Assembly (NCBI GenBank): GCA_009837285.1
Contig: VXTU01000107.1
Coordinates: 1-35,370, forward strand
Direction: 5' to 3'
Source: Chloroflexota bacterium
GTDB taxonomy: Bacteria; Chloroflexota; Dehalococcoidia; UBA2979
DNA: 35,370 nucleotides
Shown here: positions 1-8,515 of the stretch, piece by piece
How the letters are laid out: every line of letters begins with the position of its first letter
Position numbering within the stretch: position 1 is the stretch's first letter
Program-made: the position numbers and the translations under genes
Notes under the pieces: model-generated
Seen by the model: only the letters and a program-made list of their open reading frames with translations
What the model was told of the DNA's origin: nothing
The model's database searches: none

Positions 1-1
1 C

Positions 2-280
2 GCCCACCCGCCCGCCCCCGCCGACCACCGGCCCCCTCCCCTCGCCCCCCCGCGCCAGACCGCGCGCCCGCCGGGCCGTGACGCCGACGCCATCGCGCTC
101 ATCGGCCGGGCCGAGGCGGGGCTCGGGCCGGTCGAGCACCAGCTCGGGCAGGCTGCCGCGTGGCAAGACTCCGGCGCGACGCACGTCACGCTGAACACCA
201 TGAACGCCGGGTTCACAACCCCGCAGCAGCACATCGACGCTATCACAGCGTTCGCCGAGGCCTACCACCGGGACGCGTAG
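2..280 (+). CDS. C-terminal fragment of an LLM-class (F420/flavin-dependent) oxidoreductase
   Basis: This reading frame enters from the left edge and ends at TAG 278-280. The last ~60 residues contain GATHVTLNTMNAG followed by HIDAITAF. That is the usual C-terminal pattern of luciferase-like F420- or FMN-dependent oxidoreductases, where an 'ATH-x-x-x-NTM' strand precedes a closing helix. The substrate cannot be told from the tail. The first ~35 codons are unusually proline-rich because the DNA there is almost all C, so the extreme left edge may be poor sequence or the end of an assembled contig. It ends 25 bases before the next gene. A second LLM enzyme lies at 13766. The family call is fairly sure; the N-terminal part is missing. 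Confidence 0.6.
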   Translation, partial: AHPPAPADHRPPPLAPPRQTARPPGRDADAIALIGRAEAGLGPVEHQLGQAAAWQDSGATHVTLNTMNAGFTTPQQHIDAITAFAEAYHRDA

Positions 281-305
281 TGCTCGCTCACCGAGACCTG
301 CCAGC

Positions 306-2444
306 ATGAGCGCCGTCCGCGACACGCTCCGGCTCGCACGCGGGGCGCCTCGGCCTGTGGCTTCGTGGCTGCTGCTCGTCGCGGGCGCGGTACTGCTCGT
401 CGCCGCCCAATGGGTGCTGTGGGCTGACGAGGTGCTGTTCAACGCCGACGGCTTCAGCGAACGCGCTGTGCGCGCCCTCGACGACGATGATGTGCAGGAG
501 TACGTCTCGACGGTCATCGTCGACACGCTGATCGAGGAGGGCTCGCCGGACCTGATCGCAGCCCGGCCCCTGATCGAGGCGGCCGTACAGGCGGTCATCG
601 GCAGCTCGCCGTTCGAGCAGCTCTACGAGACCGCGCTACGCGAGACGCACCGCACGCTCCTGTCCGAAGACCCGATCGTCCTGCAGATCGTCGACGTCTC
701 GGTCGTCGTGAAGCCCACGCTCGCGAACTTCAATCCGGAGCTTGCCGAGTCCATTCCCGACCTGGACACCGAGGTCCTCGAGCTCGCCGAGTCCGAGGTC
801 CTCCATGCGGTGCTCGACATCGCCGAGGGCGTCAGTGTCCTCGCGCAGGTGCTGCCGCTGCTCGCCGTCGGCGCTCTCGCCGCGTCGTGGGCGGTCTCGC
901 GTGGGCGCAGGCGGACGGCGATGCGCATCGGCATCGCGCTGGTCGTGGTCGCCGTGTCGATGGTCCTCCTCCTCGACTTCTCGAAGGCGGCGATCGCCGC
1001 GCTCGTGGGCGAGCGTGCCGGCGCCGCCACCGAGGGCGTCTGGGACGCGTTCCTCGGCGATCTGCGGTCGTGGAACCTGGCGATCGGGGCGGGCGGCGCG
1101 CTGATGGCGACGGCGGCAAGCCCGTGGTTCGCCGGGCTGAGCCCGGCGCAGGCGCCCGCCCGCGTGTGGGAGCTGATGACGGCGCCCGGCTCGAACGCGG
1201 GACGGCTCCTGCGCGCCATCATCGCGGTCGCCGTGGGCTGGACCGCCCTCGTGAGCCCCGGGGACCTGGTCGAGTTCAGCGTCGCGCTCCTCGGGCTCGC
1301 GGCCATCTACCTCGGGCTGGCCGAGCTGGTCCGCTTGCTCTGGGTCGAGCGCGCCACGACCGCCGAGGACCTGGCCCGCGCCGCCGCCGCCCAGCGTCCG
1401 CGGCTCTCGCCCGTGGTGCGCCTCGCTGCTCTGGTGGCGGTCATCGCAGTGGGCGTCGCCACCATCGGCGTGCTTGTATCTGGCCTCGGCATCATCGGCG
1501 GCGCGGACCGCGACACAGCGGCCGCGCTGGAGGCGTGCAACGGACACGCCGAGCTGTGCGACCGGCCCCTCAACGAGGTGGCCTTCGCGGCCACGCACAA
1601 CTCGATGTCGGCGGCCTCGGAGGGCTGGTTCTTCGCCGCGCACAGCGACGGCATCGCCGAGCAGCTCGACCACGGCATCCGCGGACTGCTCATCGACGTG
1701 TGGTTCGGCTCCCCCGCCCGCAACGGCGTGTCCACCGAGCTGCTGGGCGGCAGCCGCGAGGTGATGGTCGAGCGCTACGGCCTGGAGGCTGTCGAGTCAC
1801 GCGAGCGCATCGCCGCGCGGCTCGGGCCGACGAGCGGGCGCGAGCTGTACCTCTGCCACGGCTTCTGCGAGCTCGGCGCGACCCCGCTGCGGGACACCCT
1901 CGACGATATCCGCCGGTTCCTCGTCACCAACCCGGCCGAGGTCGTGATCGTGTTCATCCAGGACGAGGCGCCCGCGGCCGACATCGCCGCGGCGTTCGAG
2001 GATGCCGGCCTCGACCGCTACGCCTACGCGCACCCCGGCGCCGCGCCGTGGCCAACGCTCGGCGAGCTCGTCGAGCGGAACGAGCGACTGGTGGTGATGA
2101 CGGAGAACGCGCCGGACGCGCCCGTCCCCTGGCTGCATCGAGGCTTCGAGGTGGCGCAGGAGACGCCGTTCCGGTTCCACTCCGTCGACGACCTCAGCTG
2201 CGACCTCAACCGCGGCCGCGCCGACGCCGCGCTGTTCCTCGTGAACCACTGGATCGAGGACATCGCCCCGTCGCCCGCCGATGCGGAGCTGCTCAACGCC
2301 CGCGACGTGCTGCTGCCGCGTCTGCGCCAGTGCGAGTCGGAGCGCGGCCAGCTCCCGAACCTGGTCGCGGTCAACTTCTATCGGGTGGGTGACCTGATGG
2401 CGGTGGTGGACGAGCTGAACGGCGTGGGTACCGCCTCTCAGTAG
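306..2444 (+). CDS. Multi-spanning membrane protein with C-terminal PI-PLC-like phosphodiesterase domain
   Basis: The protein has 712 residues. Hydrophobic segments lie near 19-38, 175-197, 207-224, 257-272, 301-316, 320-346 and 371-398. A ~135-residue loop between the first two is probably outside the cell. After the last segment (about residue 405 on) comes a domain like the X-box of bacterial phosphatidylinositol phospholipase C. It has His431 in ATHNSM and His518 in LCHGFC, which fit the two catalytic histidines of that fold, and a following VIVFIQDE strand. Cys411, Cys418, Cys517 and Cys521 could form disulfides, which fits an outside location. The likely action is phosphodiester cleavage of a lipid or glycolipid head group; the substrate is unknown. 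It ends 81 bases before recA, whose promoter lies in the gap, so it is probably a separate unit. Confidence 0.85.
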   Translation: MSAVRDTLRLARGAPRPVASWLLLVAGAVLLVAAQWVLWADEVLFNADGFSERAVRALDDDDVQEYVSTVIVDTLIEEGSPDLIAARPLIEAAVQAVIGSSPFEQLYETALRETHRTLLSEDPIVLQIVDVSVVVKPTLANFNPELAESIPDLDTEVLELAESEVLHAVLDIAEGVSVLAQVLPLLAVGALAASWAVSRGRRRTAMRIGIALVVVAVSMVLLLDFSKAAIAALVGERAGAATEGVWDAFLGDLRSWNLAIGAGGALMATAASPWFAGLSPAQAPARVWELMTAPGSNAGRLLRAIIAVAVGWTALVSPGDLVEFSVALLGLAAIYLGLAELVRLLWVERATTAEDLARAAAAQRPRLSPVVRLAALVAVIAVGVATIGVLVSGLGIIGGADRDTAAALEACNGHAELCDRPLNEVAFAATHNSMSAASEGWFFAAHSDGIAEQLDHGIRGLLIDVWFGSPARNGVSTELLGGSREVMVERYGLEAVESRERIAARLGPTSGRELYLCHGFCELGATPLRDTLDDIRRFLVTNPAEVVIVFIQDEAPAADIAAAFEDAGLDRYAYAHPGAAPWPTLGELVERNERLVVMTENAPDAPVPWLHRGFEVAQETPFRFHSVDDLSCDLNRGRADAALFLVNHWIEDIAPSPADAELLNARDVLLPRLRQCESERGQLPNLVAVNFYRVGDLMAVVDELNGVGTASQ

Positions 2445-2462
2445 GCGTACTTGCATAGGGGG

Positions 2463-2491
2463 TTGACCTGTAAGAACGCTCGTTCTATCGT
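2463..2491 (+). promoter_or_regulatory. recA promoter
   Basis: A TTGACC -35 (2463-2468) is followed after 17 bases by TATCGT (2486-2491), which matches four of six bases of TATAAT. The SOS box fills the end of the spacer, so bound LexA would block RNA polymerase directly. The recA GTG lies 35 bases past the -10, behind a clear GGAAGGG. Confidence 0.7.
2473..2486. promoter_or_regulatory. LexA operator (SOS box)
   Basis: A perfect 14-base palindrome, AGAAC-GCTC-GTTCT, lies between the -35 and -10 of recA. GAAC-N4-GTTC is the known LexA box core of Gram-positive bacteria and relatives. Its position just before recA makes DNA-damage control by LexA very likely. No lexA gene is in the window. Confidence 0.85.
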
Positions 2492-2525
2492 TCCCCCATC
2501 GCACCCCGCAGGAAGGGACCGAGCC

Positions 2526-3683
2526 GTGGCCAAGCAGCCCAGCCGCAAGCAGTCCAGGGACCCGGAGCAGCGCCGCACCGACGACCTCAACCGCGCGCTT
2601 GAGCAGATCACCAAGGACTTCGGCAAGGGCGCCATCATGCGCCTCGGCGACGACGACGCCGTCCTCAACGTGTCCGCCGTCCCCACCGGCGCGCTCGCGC
2701 TCGACATCGCGCTCGGCATCGGCGGCATCCCGCGGGGGCGCGTCACCGAAATCTACGGCCCCGAGTCGGCCGGGAAGTCCACCCTCGCCCAGCACATCAT
2801 CGCCGAGAGCCAGCGCCTCGGCGGCACCACCGCCTACATCGACGTCGAGCACGCACTCGAGCCCGAGTACGCCTCGCAGTGCGGCATCAACGTGGACGAG
2901 TTGCTCATCTCCCAGCCCGACACCGGGGAGCAGGCCCTCGAGATCTGCGAGGCTCTGATCCGTTCGAACGCCCTCGACGTGGTCGTGGTGGACTCCGTGG
3001 CCGCGCTCGTGCCGCGCGCGGAGATCGAGGGTGATATGGGCGACTCGCTGCCCGGCCTGCAGGCGCGGCTCATGTCGCAGGCTCTGCGCAAGCTCACCGG
3101 CGCCGTCGCCCGCTCCAACACCGCACTCGTCTTCATCAACCAGCTGCGCGAGAAGGTCGGCGTGGTCTTCGGCAACCCCGAGACCACCCCCGGAGGGCGC
3201 GCGCTCAAGTTCTACTCCTCGGTGCGCATCGATATCCGCCGCATCGAGTCGCTGAAGCAAGGTCCGAACGTCATCGGCAATCGCGTGCGCTGCAAGGTGG
3301 TCAAGAACAAGACCGCCCCGCCGTTCCGCCAGGCCGAGTTCGAGATCATGTTCACGCCCGAGGAGCACGGCATCAGCCGCACCGGCAACATCCTCGACCT
3401 CGCCGTCGAGTACGAGATCGTCAAGAAGCTCGGCGCCTACTACTCCCTCGGCGACCAGCGGCTCGGCCAGGGCCGCGAGGCTGCCAAGGCCTACCTGCGC
3501 GAGCACGCCGACGTCGCCGCGGACATCGAGACTGCCGTGCGTTCCGCCGCCGGCATCCCCGACCCGGACGCCAGCCAGGCCGTCGCGGAAGCCGAGGCGC
3601 TCACGTCGGGCTCCACTCCGTCCGGCTCCCCGCCTTCCGGCGACCAGCCGTCGGCATCCGGCGAGCTGCCGCTCGACGCGTAG
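2526..3683 (+). CDS. recA: Recombinase RecA
   Basis: RecA forms ATP-dependent filaments on single-stranded DNA, pairs homologous strands and triggers LexA self-cleavage. The protein has 385 residues. It shows Walker [10 protein letters not shown] (78-86, Lys84), a Walker B strand ending [10 protein letters not shown], the L1 loop EIEGDMGDS, the QLREKVGV strand and the L2 region PGGRALKF. The basic N-terminus and the Ser/Pro/Gly-rich acidic tail vary in the family. I chose GTG 2526 because GGAAGGG sits 8 bases upstream; the frame is open to 2451, but that stretch holds the promoter and LexA box. recX follows after three bases, so the two are co-transcribed. The identity is certain. Confidence 0.98.
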   Translation: MAKQPSRKQSRDPEQRRTDDLNRALEQITKDFGKGAIMRLGDDDAVLNVSAVPTGALALDIALGIGGIPRGRVTEIYGPESAGKSTLAQHIIAESQRLGGTTAYIDVEHALEPEYASQCGINVDELLISQPDTGEQALEICEALIRSNALDVVVVDSVAALVPRAEIEGDMGDSLPGLQARLMSQALRKLTGAVARSNTALVFINQLREKVGVVFGNPETTPGGRALKFYSSVRIDIRRIESLKQGPNVIGNRVRCKVVKNKTAPPFRQAEFEIMFTPEEHGISRTGNILDLAVEYEIVKKLGAYYSLGDQRLGQGREAAKAYLREHADVAADIETAVRSAAGIPDPDASQAVAEAEALTSGSTPSGSPPSGDQPSASGELPLDA

Positions 3684-3686
3684 CGC

Positions 3687-4187
3687 GTGCCGCCCGGCCG
3701 CCGGCTCCGCCCGCCCGCGCCCACGAGCGTCCTCGAAACGGACATCTCGCAGGCCGTGCAACGCGGCCTCGCGCTTATCGCGCAACGGCCGCGCACCTCC
3801 GCCGACTTGCGGGACCGTCTCGGCGACCGGTTCGAGCCGGGCGCTGCCGACGCGGCGCTCGTCCGCCTGACCGAGCTTGGTTATGTCGATGACACGGCCT
3901 GGGCGACCGCCTACGTCGCGCGTACCCGCTCCTCCGAACGGAGCGCGCGCATGCTACGCGCGGAACTCCGCGAGCACGGCGTCGCCGCCGAAACCGCCGA
4001 GGAGGCACTGGACACCCACGACGACGACGAGGCGGCGATCACGGCGGCTCGACGCCTCGCTCGCGGGCGCGCGCCTGACGAGCGGGCGCGTCGCCTGCAC
4101 GGAGCCCTCGCGCGTCGCGGGTTCGGCTTCGACGTGATCGAGCGTGCCCTGTCGAGGCTCGCAGAGGAGCGCGCTTCGGCCGCATAG
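3687..4187 (+). CDS. recX: Regulatory protein RecX
   Basis: RecX binds RecA filaments and limits their growth and activity. This 166-residue protein is mostly helical, with the three-helix repeats typical of the family. The first repeat reads ALIAQRPRTSADLRDRL and is followed by ALVRLTELGYVDD, the usual RecX signature. The third repeat near the end has RRLHGALARRGFGFDVI. It starts at GTG 3687, three bases after the recA stop, with no clear ribosome site, so it is probably translated by coupling with recA. A GTG at 3756 is an alternative start that would drop a poorly conserved basic leader. The position after recA is the classic arrangement. The next gene, rny, has its own leader. Confidence 0.92.
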   Translation: MPPGRRLRPPAPTSVLETDISQAVQRGLALIAQRPRTSADLRDRLGDRFEPGAADAALVRLTELGYVDDTAWATAYVARTRSSERSARMLRAELREHGVAAETAEEALDTHDDDEAAITAARRLARGRAPDERARRLHGALARRGFGFDVIERALSRLAEERASAA

Positions 4188-4269
4188 CTCGGCCGAGCGT
4201 TCCTGCCGGTGCACCCCGGGGCGGTTAGACGGCCGCGACGCACGGTCGCCCCTGCTCGTCGCGCAGTGC

Positions 4270-4311
4270 TAAGCTGGTGCACGGGAACCGGCGCAAGGGG
4301 CTTGTCCCGGT
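4270..4311 (+). promoter_or_regulatory. Putative rny -10 element and leader hairpin
   Basis: TAAGCT at 4270-4275 fits the TANNNT -10 seen before many genes here; no convincing -35 precedes it. Downstream, ACCGG (4287-4291) pairs with CCGGT (4307-4311), and inside it CAAG (4294-4297) pairs with CTTG (4301-4304) around a GGG loop. The leader to the rny start would be roughly 100 bases, long compared with other genes here. Confidence 0.4.
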
Positions 4312-4362
4312 GACCGACCGAACAATGACTCACACCCGCGACCCGCTTTGGCGGCGGCGCGG

Positions 4363-4377
4363 GCCTCGAATCGAGGC
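4363..4377 (+). promoter_or_regulatory. Perfect inverted repeat covering the rny ribosome-binding site
   Basis: GCCTCGAATCGAGGC is a 6-bp stem with an AAT loop. Its 3' arm contains GAGG (4373-4376), the only Shine-Dalgarno-like sequence 7 bases before the rny ATG. Folding would hide the ribosome site. A role in control of RNase Y production is inference. Confidence 0.5.
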
Positions 4378-4383
4378 TCCCAG

Positions 4384-5937
4384 ATGGAGGAGTTTGCGCT
4401 CAGCGCCCTCGTGGGCGTGATCGCGCTCGTATTGGGCGCGATCATCGGATATGCCGTGCTCGGCATCGCCGCCCGCGACATGCGCCGCCGCGCGAGTACC
4501 GCAGCCGACCTCGTCCGCGAGCAGGCGGAGAGCCGCGCACGCGAGATCGAGCTCGACGCGCAGCGCAGTTCCATTCGCTACCGCGAGGAGATCGACGAGG
4601 AGCTGCGCGAGCAGCGCCAGGAAGCGACGCGCGTCGAGCGCCGCCTCGAGCAGCGCGAGGAGTCGCTGGAGCGCCGGGCGGAGGGTCTCGAGCGCAGTGA
4701 GCAGTCAGTCCGCGGCCGCACGCAAGACCTCGACCGCCGCGAGGACGATCTCAGGCACGAAACCGCGGACTTCGAGACGGAGCGTGGCCGCCTGCGCGAC
4801 GAGCTGGAGCGCATCGCCGGGATGACCGCCGACGAGGGCCGCGACCTCCTGCTCGCCCGCCTGGACGACGAGCTGCGTGAGGAGTCCGCTCGCCGCGTCC
4901 GGACAATGGAAGCCGCCACGCGCGCCGAGGCGGATATGAAGTCCCGCAAGATCCTCGCGACGGTCATGCAGCGCATGACCTCGGAGGTCACGGCCGAGGC
5001 AACTGTCTCCGTCGTGCCCATCCCGTCGGACGACCTCAAGGGCCGCATCATCGGCCGCGAAGGCCGCAACATCCGCGCCTTCGAGGCCGCGACCGGGTGC
5101 GACCTGCTCATCGACGACACCCCAGAGGTAGTCACGGTCGTGGGCTTCGAGCCCGTGCGGCGCGAGATCGCCCGAGTCGCCCTCGCGCGGCTCGTGCAGG
5201 ACGGGCGCATCCAGCCCAGCCGCATCGAGGAGGCGGTCAGCAAGGCGACCGAGGAAGTCGAGCGTATGGTCCTTGAGGCCGGCGAGCAGGCGCTCGTCGA
5301 CGCCGAGGTCGCCACGCTGCACCCGGAGGTCGTGAGGACGCTGGGCAAGCTGCGCTTCCGCTACTCCTACGGGCAGAACCAGTTGCGGCATTGCATCGAG
5401 ACGTCGTGGCTCGCGGTAGCACTGGCGCACGAGATGGGCGCCGACGTCGAGACCGTACGCATCGGCGGCCTGCTGCACGACCTCGGCAAGGCCGTGGACC
5501 GCGAGATGGAAGGCACGCACGCCTCCCTCGGCGCCGAGATTGCGCGCCGCTTCGGCGTGGGCGAGGAGATCGTGCACTGCGTCGCCGCCCACCACGAGGA
5601 GGTCCAGCCCGAGACCACCGAGGCGCTGATCGTCATCATCGCCGACGCCATGTCCGGCAGCCGCCCCGGCGCACGACGCGACTCTATCGAGCAGTACGTG
5701 AAGCGCCTCGAAGCGCTCGAGGCGGTCGCGAACTCCTTCGACGGCGTCGACCAGTCGTTCGCGATCCAGGCCGGCCGCGAGGTGCGCGTGCTGGTCCAGC
5801 CCGAGCGCGTCGACGACCTCGAAGCCACGCGCCTCGCCCGCGACGTCTCCAGGAAGATCGAAGAGACGTTGCAGTACCCGGGCCAGATCAAGGTCACGGT
5901 GGTGCGGGAGACGCGCGCCACCTCGGTCGCGCGCTGA
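4384..5937 (+). CDS. rny: Ribonuclease Y
   Basis: RNase Y is a membrane-anchored endoribonuclease that starts mRNA decay. The 517-residue length is typical. An N-terminal membrane helix spans about 5-27. A long charged coiled coil (about 30-175) is rich in Glu and Arg. A KH domain starts near 208 with the RNA-binding loop GREG at 224-227. The HD domain has its metal-binding His365-Asp366 in [10 protein letters not shown], then AAHHEE further on. I chose ATG 4384 over the upstream TTG 4348 because known homologues begin right before the membrane helix and GAGG lies 7 bases upstream. ymdB starts two bases after the stop. The identity is certain; the start is likely. Confidence 0.96.
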   Translation: MEEFALSALVGVIALVLGAIIGYAVLGIAARDMRRRASTAADLVREQAESRAREIELDAQRSSIRYREEIDEELREQRQEATRVERRLEQREESLERRAEGLERSEQSVRGRTQDLDRREDDLRHETADFETERGRLRDELERIAGMTADEGRDLLLARLDDELREESARRVRTMEAATRAEADMKSRKILATVMQRMTSEVTAEATVSVVPIPSDDLKGRIIGREGRNIRAFEAATGCDLLIDDTPEVVTVVGFEPVRREIARVALARLVQDGRIQPSRIEEAVSKATEEVERMVLEAGEQALVDAEVATLHPEVVRTLGKLRFRYSYGQNQLRHCIETSWLAVALAHEMGADVETVRIGGLLHDLGKAVDREMEGTHASLGAEIARRFGVGEEIVHCVAAHHEEVQPETTEALIVIIADAMSGSRPGARRDSIEQYVKRLEALEAVANSFDGVDQSFAIQAGREVRVLVQPERVDDLEATRLARDVSRKIEETLQYPGQIKVTVVRETRATSVAR

Positions 5938-5939
5938 TC

Positions 5940-6716
5940 ATGCGCGTCCTGATGGTCGGCGACATCGTCGGCCGGCCGGGGCGCGAGGCCGTAGGGGCGG
6001 TGTTGCCCGAACTCCGCAACACGCTGCGCATCGACCACGTGATCGCCAATGGTGAGAACACCGCGCGCGGCCGCGGCCTCACGGAGCGCACCGCCAACGA
6101 GCTGTTCGAGTCCGGAGTCGACGTGATCACGTCGGGCAATCACATTTTCGACATCCGCGAGTTCGTCCCCCTGCTGGACCGAGACTGGCCCGTGCTGCGG
6201 CCCGCCAACTACCCGCCGCAGGCTCCCGGCCGCGGCGTCTACCAGCACCACGACCTGACCGTGATCAGCCTCATGGGCCGCGTCTTCATGCCCGCCACCG
6301 TCGACGACCCTTTCCGCGTCATCGACGAACTCCTCGAGGACATCCCGCCCGGCAGCTGTGTCGTGGTGGACTTCCACGCAGAGGCGTCCAGTGAAAAGCA
6401 GGCGCTGTCCTGGTACCTCGACGGCCGCGTGTCCGCGATCGTCGGGACGCACACCCACGTACCCACCGCCGACGCGCGCGTGCTGCCGGGCGGCACCGCC
6501 AGCGTCGGAGACCTCGGCATGGTCGGCGTCCACGACTCCGTCATCGGTGACGACGTGCGCTCGGTGATCCGCCGCTTCGTGACCGGGATGCCCACGCGCC
6601 TCCCGGTCGCCGAGGGTGAGACGGGCGTCTTCAACTCCGTGCTGATCGAGATCGACTCGGACACCGGACTCGCCACCGGCGTCGAGCGCGTGGACCGGGA
6701 GATGCCCCTGTGGTGA
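5940..6716 (+). CDS. ymdB: YmdB-family metallophosphoesterase (TIGR00282)
   Basis: This family hydrolyses cyclic nucleotides (2',3'- and 3',5'-cAMP in the Bacillus enzyme) at a two-metal site and influences RNA levels and cell fate. The 258 residues keep all expected metal ligands: Asp8 in GDIVGRPGR, Glu39-Asn40 in NGEN, Asn67-His68 in SGNH, His146 in DFHAE, and His171 and His173 in GTHTH. The frame is open farther upstream inside rny, but ATG 5940, two bases past the rny stop, gives the family N-terminus MRVLMVGD. It has no strong ribosome site of its own, so coupling to rny is likely. The rny-ymdB pairing is widely conserved. Confidence 0.95.
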   Translation: MRVLMVGDIVGRPGREAVGAVLPELRNTLRIDHVIANGENTARGRGLTERTANELFESGVDVITSGNHIFDIREFVPLLDRDWPVLRPANYPPQAPGRGVYQHHDLTVISLMGRVFMPATVDDPFRVIDELLEDIPPGSCVVVDFHAEASSEKQALSWYLDGRVSAIVGTHTHVPTADARVLPGGTASVGDLGMVGVHDSVIGDDVRSVIRRFVTGMPTRLPVAEGETGVFNSVLIEIDSDTGLATGVERVDREMPLW

Positions 6717-6750
6717 CCGACCTGGTGACGGCGGCGGCGGGAGCCCGCGA

Positions 6751-7608
6751 GTGAGCAAGGGCGACTTCCATACCCACTCAACACACTCCGACGGCGTTCG
6801 CTCCCCCACCGAACTGATCGACCTCGCGTACAAGCGGGGCGTGCGCGTGATGGCGCTGACCGACCACGACACCCTCGACGGTCTCGAAGAAGCCGAGGCC
6901 GCCGCTGCCCGCCACCCCGGGTTCCTGCTCGTCCCCGGCGTCGAGCTCTCCTGCGACGTGCCGGGCACCGAGGTCCACATGCTGGGCTACTTCATCGACC
7001 GCAAGGATGCACGCCTGCAGCAGCAGCTCGATTCGTTCCGCGAGGGCCGCATCGACCGCGCGCAGCGCATCATCGGAGCGCTCGAACGCCTGGGTGCGCC
7101 CATCGAGTGGGAGCGCGTGCAGGAGCTCGCGGGCGAGGCGTCCGTGGGGCGCCCCCACATCGCACAGGCCCTCCTCGAGGCGGGCCACATCGAGCACTTC
7201 AACGAGGCGTTCGACCGCTTCATCGGACGCGACGGGCCGGCGTACGCGGAGCGCGTGAAGCTGGAGCCGCCCGATGCGATCGCGATGATCCGCGACGCCG
7301 GCGGCCTCGCCGTCTTCGCACATCCCGGCTTCACGAAGGAGTACGAGCGCGTCGCGCGGGAACTCGCCGATGCCGGCCTCTTCGGCCTCGAGGCGTACTA
7401 CAAGAACTACGACCCGGAGGTGGTGGCGAGCCTCGTCGCGCTCGCTGACGGCCTCGGCATCTTCGCGCTCGGTGGATCCGACCACCACGGCATCGACCGC
7501 GAGGGCGAGCGCCAGCCGGGCGACATTCCGCTCCCCGACGAGGTGGTCGACGCGTTCCTCGAAACCGCACGGGAGTGGGGCTGCAACGTGCCCGAGCCCA
7601 CCCCCTGA
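6751..7608 (+). CDS. PHP-domain phosphoesterase, YciV/RNase AM-like
   Basis: This 285-residue protein is a stand-alone PHP domain. It has the metal motifs DFHTHSTHSDG (His7, His9, Asp14), TDHDT (Asp38, His39, Asp40), GVELS (Glu65), FAHPG and GGSDHHG. The long helical insert between Glu65 and FAHPG is like that of nucleoside 3',5'-bisphosphate phosphatases (YciV/TrpH), one of which also acts as a 5'-3' exonuclease on short RNAs. The catalytic set is complete. It starts at GTG 6751, 34 bases after ymdB, with only a weak GGGAG upstream. Its place behind rny and ymdB fits a role in clearing RNA fragments; that is inference. DNA-polymerase-associated PHP domains are excluded by size. Confidence 0.85.
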   Translation: MSKGDFHTHSTHSDGVRSPTELIDLAYKRGVRVMALTDHDTLDGLEEAEAAAARHPGFLLVPGVELSCDVPGTEVHMLGYFIDRKDARLQQQLDSFREGRIDRAQRIIGALERLGAPIEWERVQELAGEASVGRPHIAQALLEAGHIEHFNEAFDRFIGRDGPAYAERVKLEPPDAIAMIRDAGGLAVFAHPGFTKEYERVARELADAGLFGLEAYYKNYDPEVVASLVALADGLGIFALGGSDHHGIDREGERQPGDIPLPDEVVDAFLETAREWGCNVPEPTP

Positions 7609-7657
7609 CGCATCGACCGTTGCCGCCTCGTCCGGAGCGGGCGCGAGGAGATGACCC

Positions 7658-8158
7658 ATCCCCTACTGCGAGCGCCACCCGCGCATCGAGACCGAACTCA
7701 GCTGCGGCCGCTGCGAGACGCCGATCTGCCCGCAATGCATGGTCCACGCGCCCGGCGGCATCCGCTGCCCGGACTGCGCCCAGATGCGGCGCCCACCGAT
7801 GTACGAGCTGGACGCGACGCACTACCTGCGCGCCGCGGCAGTCGCGATCCCGGCCGCTGCGCTCATCGGGGTGATCGCGGCGATCCTGCTGCCGCCGTCG
7901 CCCTTCGCCGGACTGCTGCGGCTGGCGCTCGGTGGCCTGGGCGGCGCCGCCGCGGGCTCGCTGGTGGCCGCAGCGCTCGAGCGCGCGACGAACCGCAAAC
8001 GCGGCACGACGATGCAGGCCTTCGCGGCAGCCGCCATCGCCGGGGCGTTCGGGGTGCGGCTCGTGATCTCGGGCGACTTCGACCTGGTGTTGCAGGACGT
8101 AGCGGGGGCCGTGTTCTTCGTGATCGGCGTGATCGTCGCCTGGAACCGCCTCGCCTGA
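7658..8158 (+). CDS. B-box-type zinc-finger membrane protein; start codon is ATC or gene carries a 1-base indel
   Basis: The frame encodes CERHPRIETELSCGRC, then ETPICPQCMV and GIRCPDC. This is the N-terminal zinc finger common in small bacterial membrane proteins that begin M-x-YCERHP. Hydrophobic segments follow from about residue 50 to the end. There is no ATG, GTG or TTG between the in-frame stop at 7652 and the Met codon at 7739, which is inside the finger. GAGGAG (7645-7650) lies 7 bases before ATC 7658, which would give the right N-terminus. ATG 7651 would work only if one C of the run 7660-7663 were absent. Starting at 7739 would destroy the finger. The finger may bind zinc and a partner; the function is unknown. 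It follows the PHP gene by 49 bases. Confidence 0.7.
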   Translation: MPYCERHPRIETELSCGRCETPICPQCMVHAPGGIRCPDCAQMRRPPMYELDATHYLRAAAVAIPAAALIGVIAAILLPPSPFAGLLRLALGGLGGAAAGSLVAAALERATNRKRGTTMQAFAAAAIAGAFGVRLVISGDFDLVLQDVAGAVFFVIGVIVAWNRLA

Positions 8159-8190
8159 GCGTTCGGCCCGACTGTTGGGGCGGTCCGGGC

Positions 8191-8457
8191 TCAGCCGAGC
8201 CGGTCGATCGCCACAAGCGCGAGCAAGAGCCCGAAGCACACCGCGCTCACGAGCCCGATGCGGACCATCTCCGAGCGCACGAACGGGGCGTCGCGCTCCA
8301 CCTGCCGGGCCGGGCGCTCCGAGGCCGCGGTAGCGCGCGCGCTCTGCCGCTCGGGCGCGGCCGGCGCATCGGACGGCGCGAGGGCGCCCGCATCCGGGAC
8401 GCGTGGACGCTGGATGCGGCGGCTACGGGTGCGTCTGCTGCGGGGTCGTCGTGGCAT
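8191..8457 (-). CDS. Small Arg-rich protein with C-terminal membrane anchor
   Basis: This 88-residue protein has a very basic start (six Arg in the first 14 residues), a middle rich in Ala and Pro, and one hydrophobic helix at about 65-84 (IGLVSAVCFGLLLALVAI) ending two or three residues later. That is a tail-anchored layout with the N-terminus in the cytoplasm. ATG on the minus strand is preceded by GAGGGAG at a good distance, which argues that the gene is real. It faces the zinc-finger gene tail to tail (32 bases apart) and is divergent from tRNA-Asp. I do not recognise the family. The basic tail might touch nucleic acid or the membrane; that is a guess. Confidence 0.6.
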   Translation of the reverse strand: MPRRPRSRRTRSRRIQRPRVPDAGALAPSDAPAAPERQSARATAASERPARQVERDAPFVRSEMVRIGLVSAVCFGLLLALVAIDRLG

Positions 8458-8515
8458 CGCTGCTCCCTCGGCGAGCGTATCAGCGCGGCGCGCGTGGGTG
8501 AACCGCCGCCGGCGA

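Noticed and set aside
2451-2525. Upstream start for recA at 2451
   Set aside because: It would place the promoter and LexA box inside the coding region; GTG 2526 has a good ribosome site.
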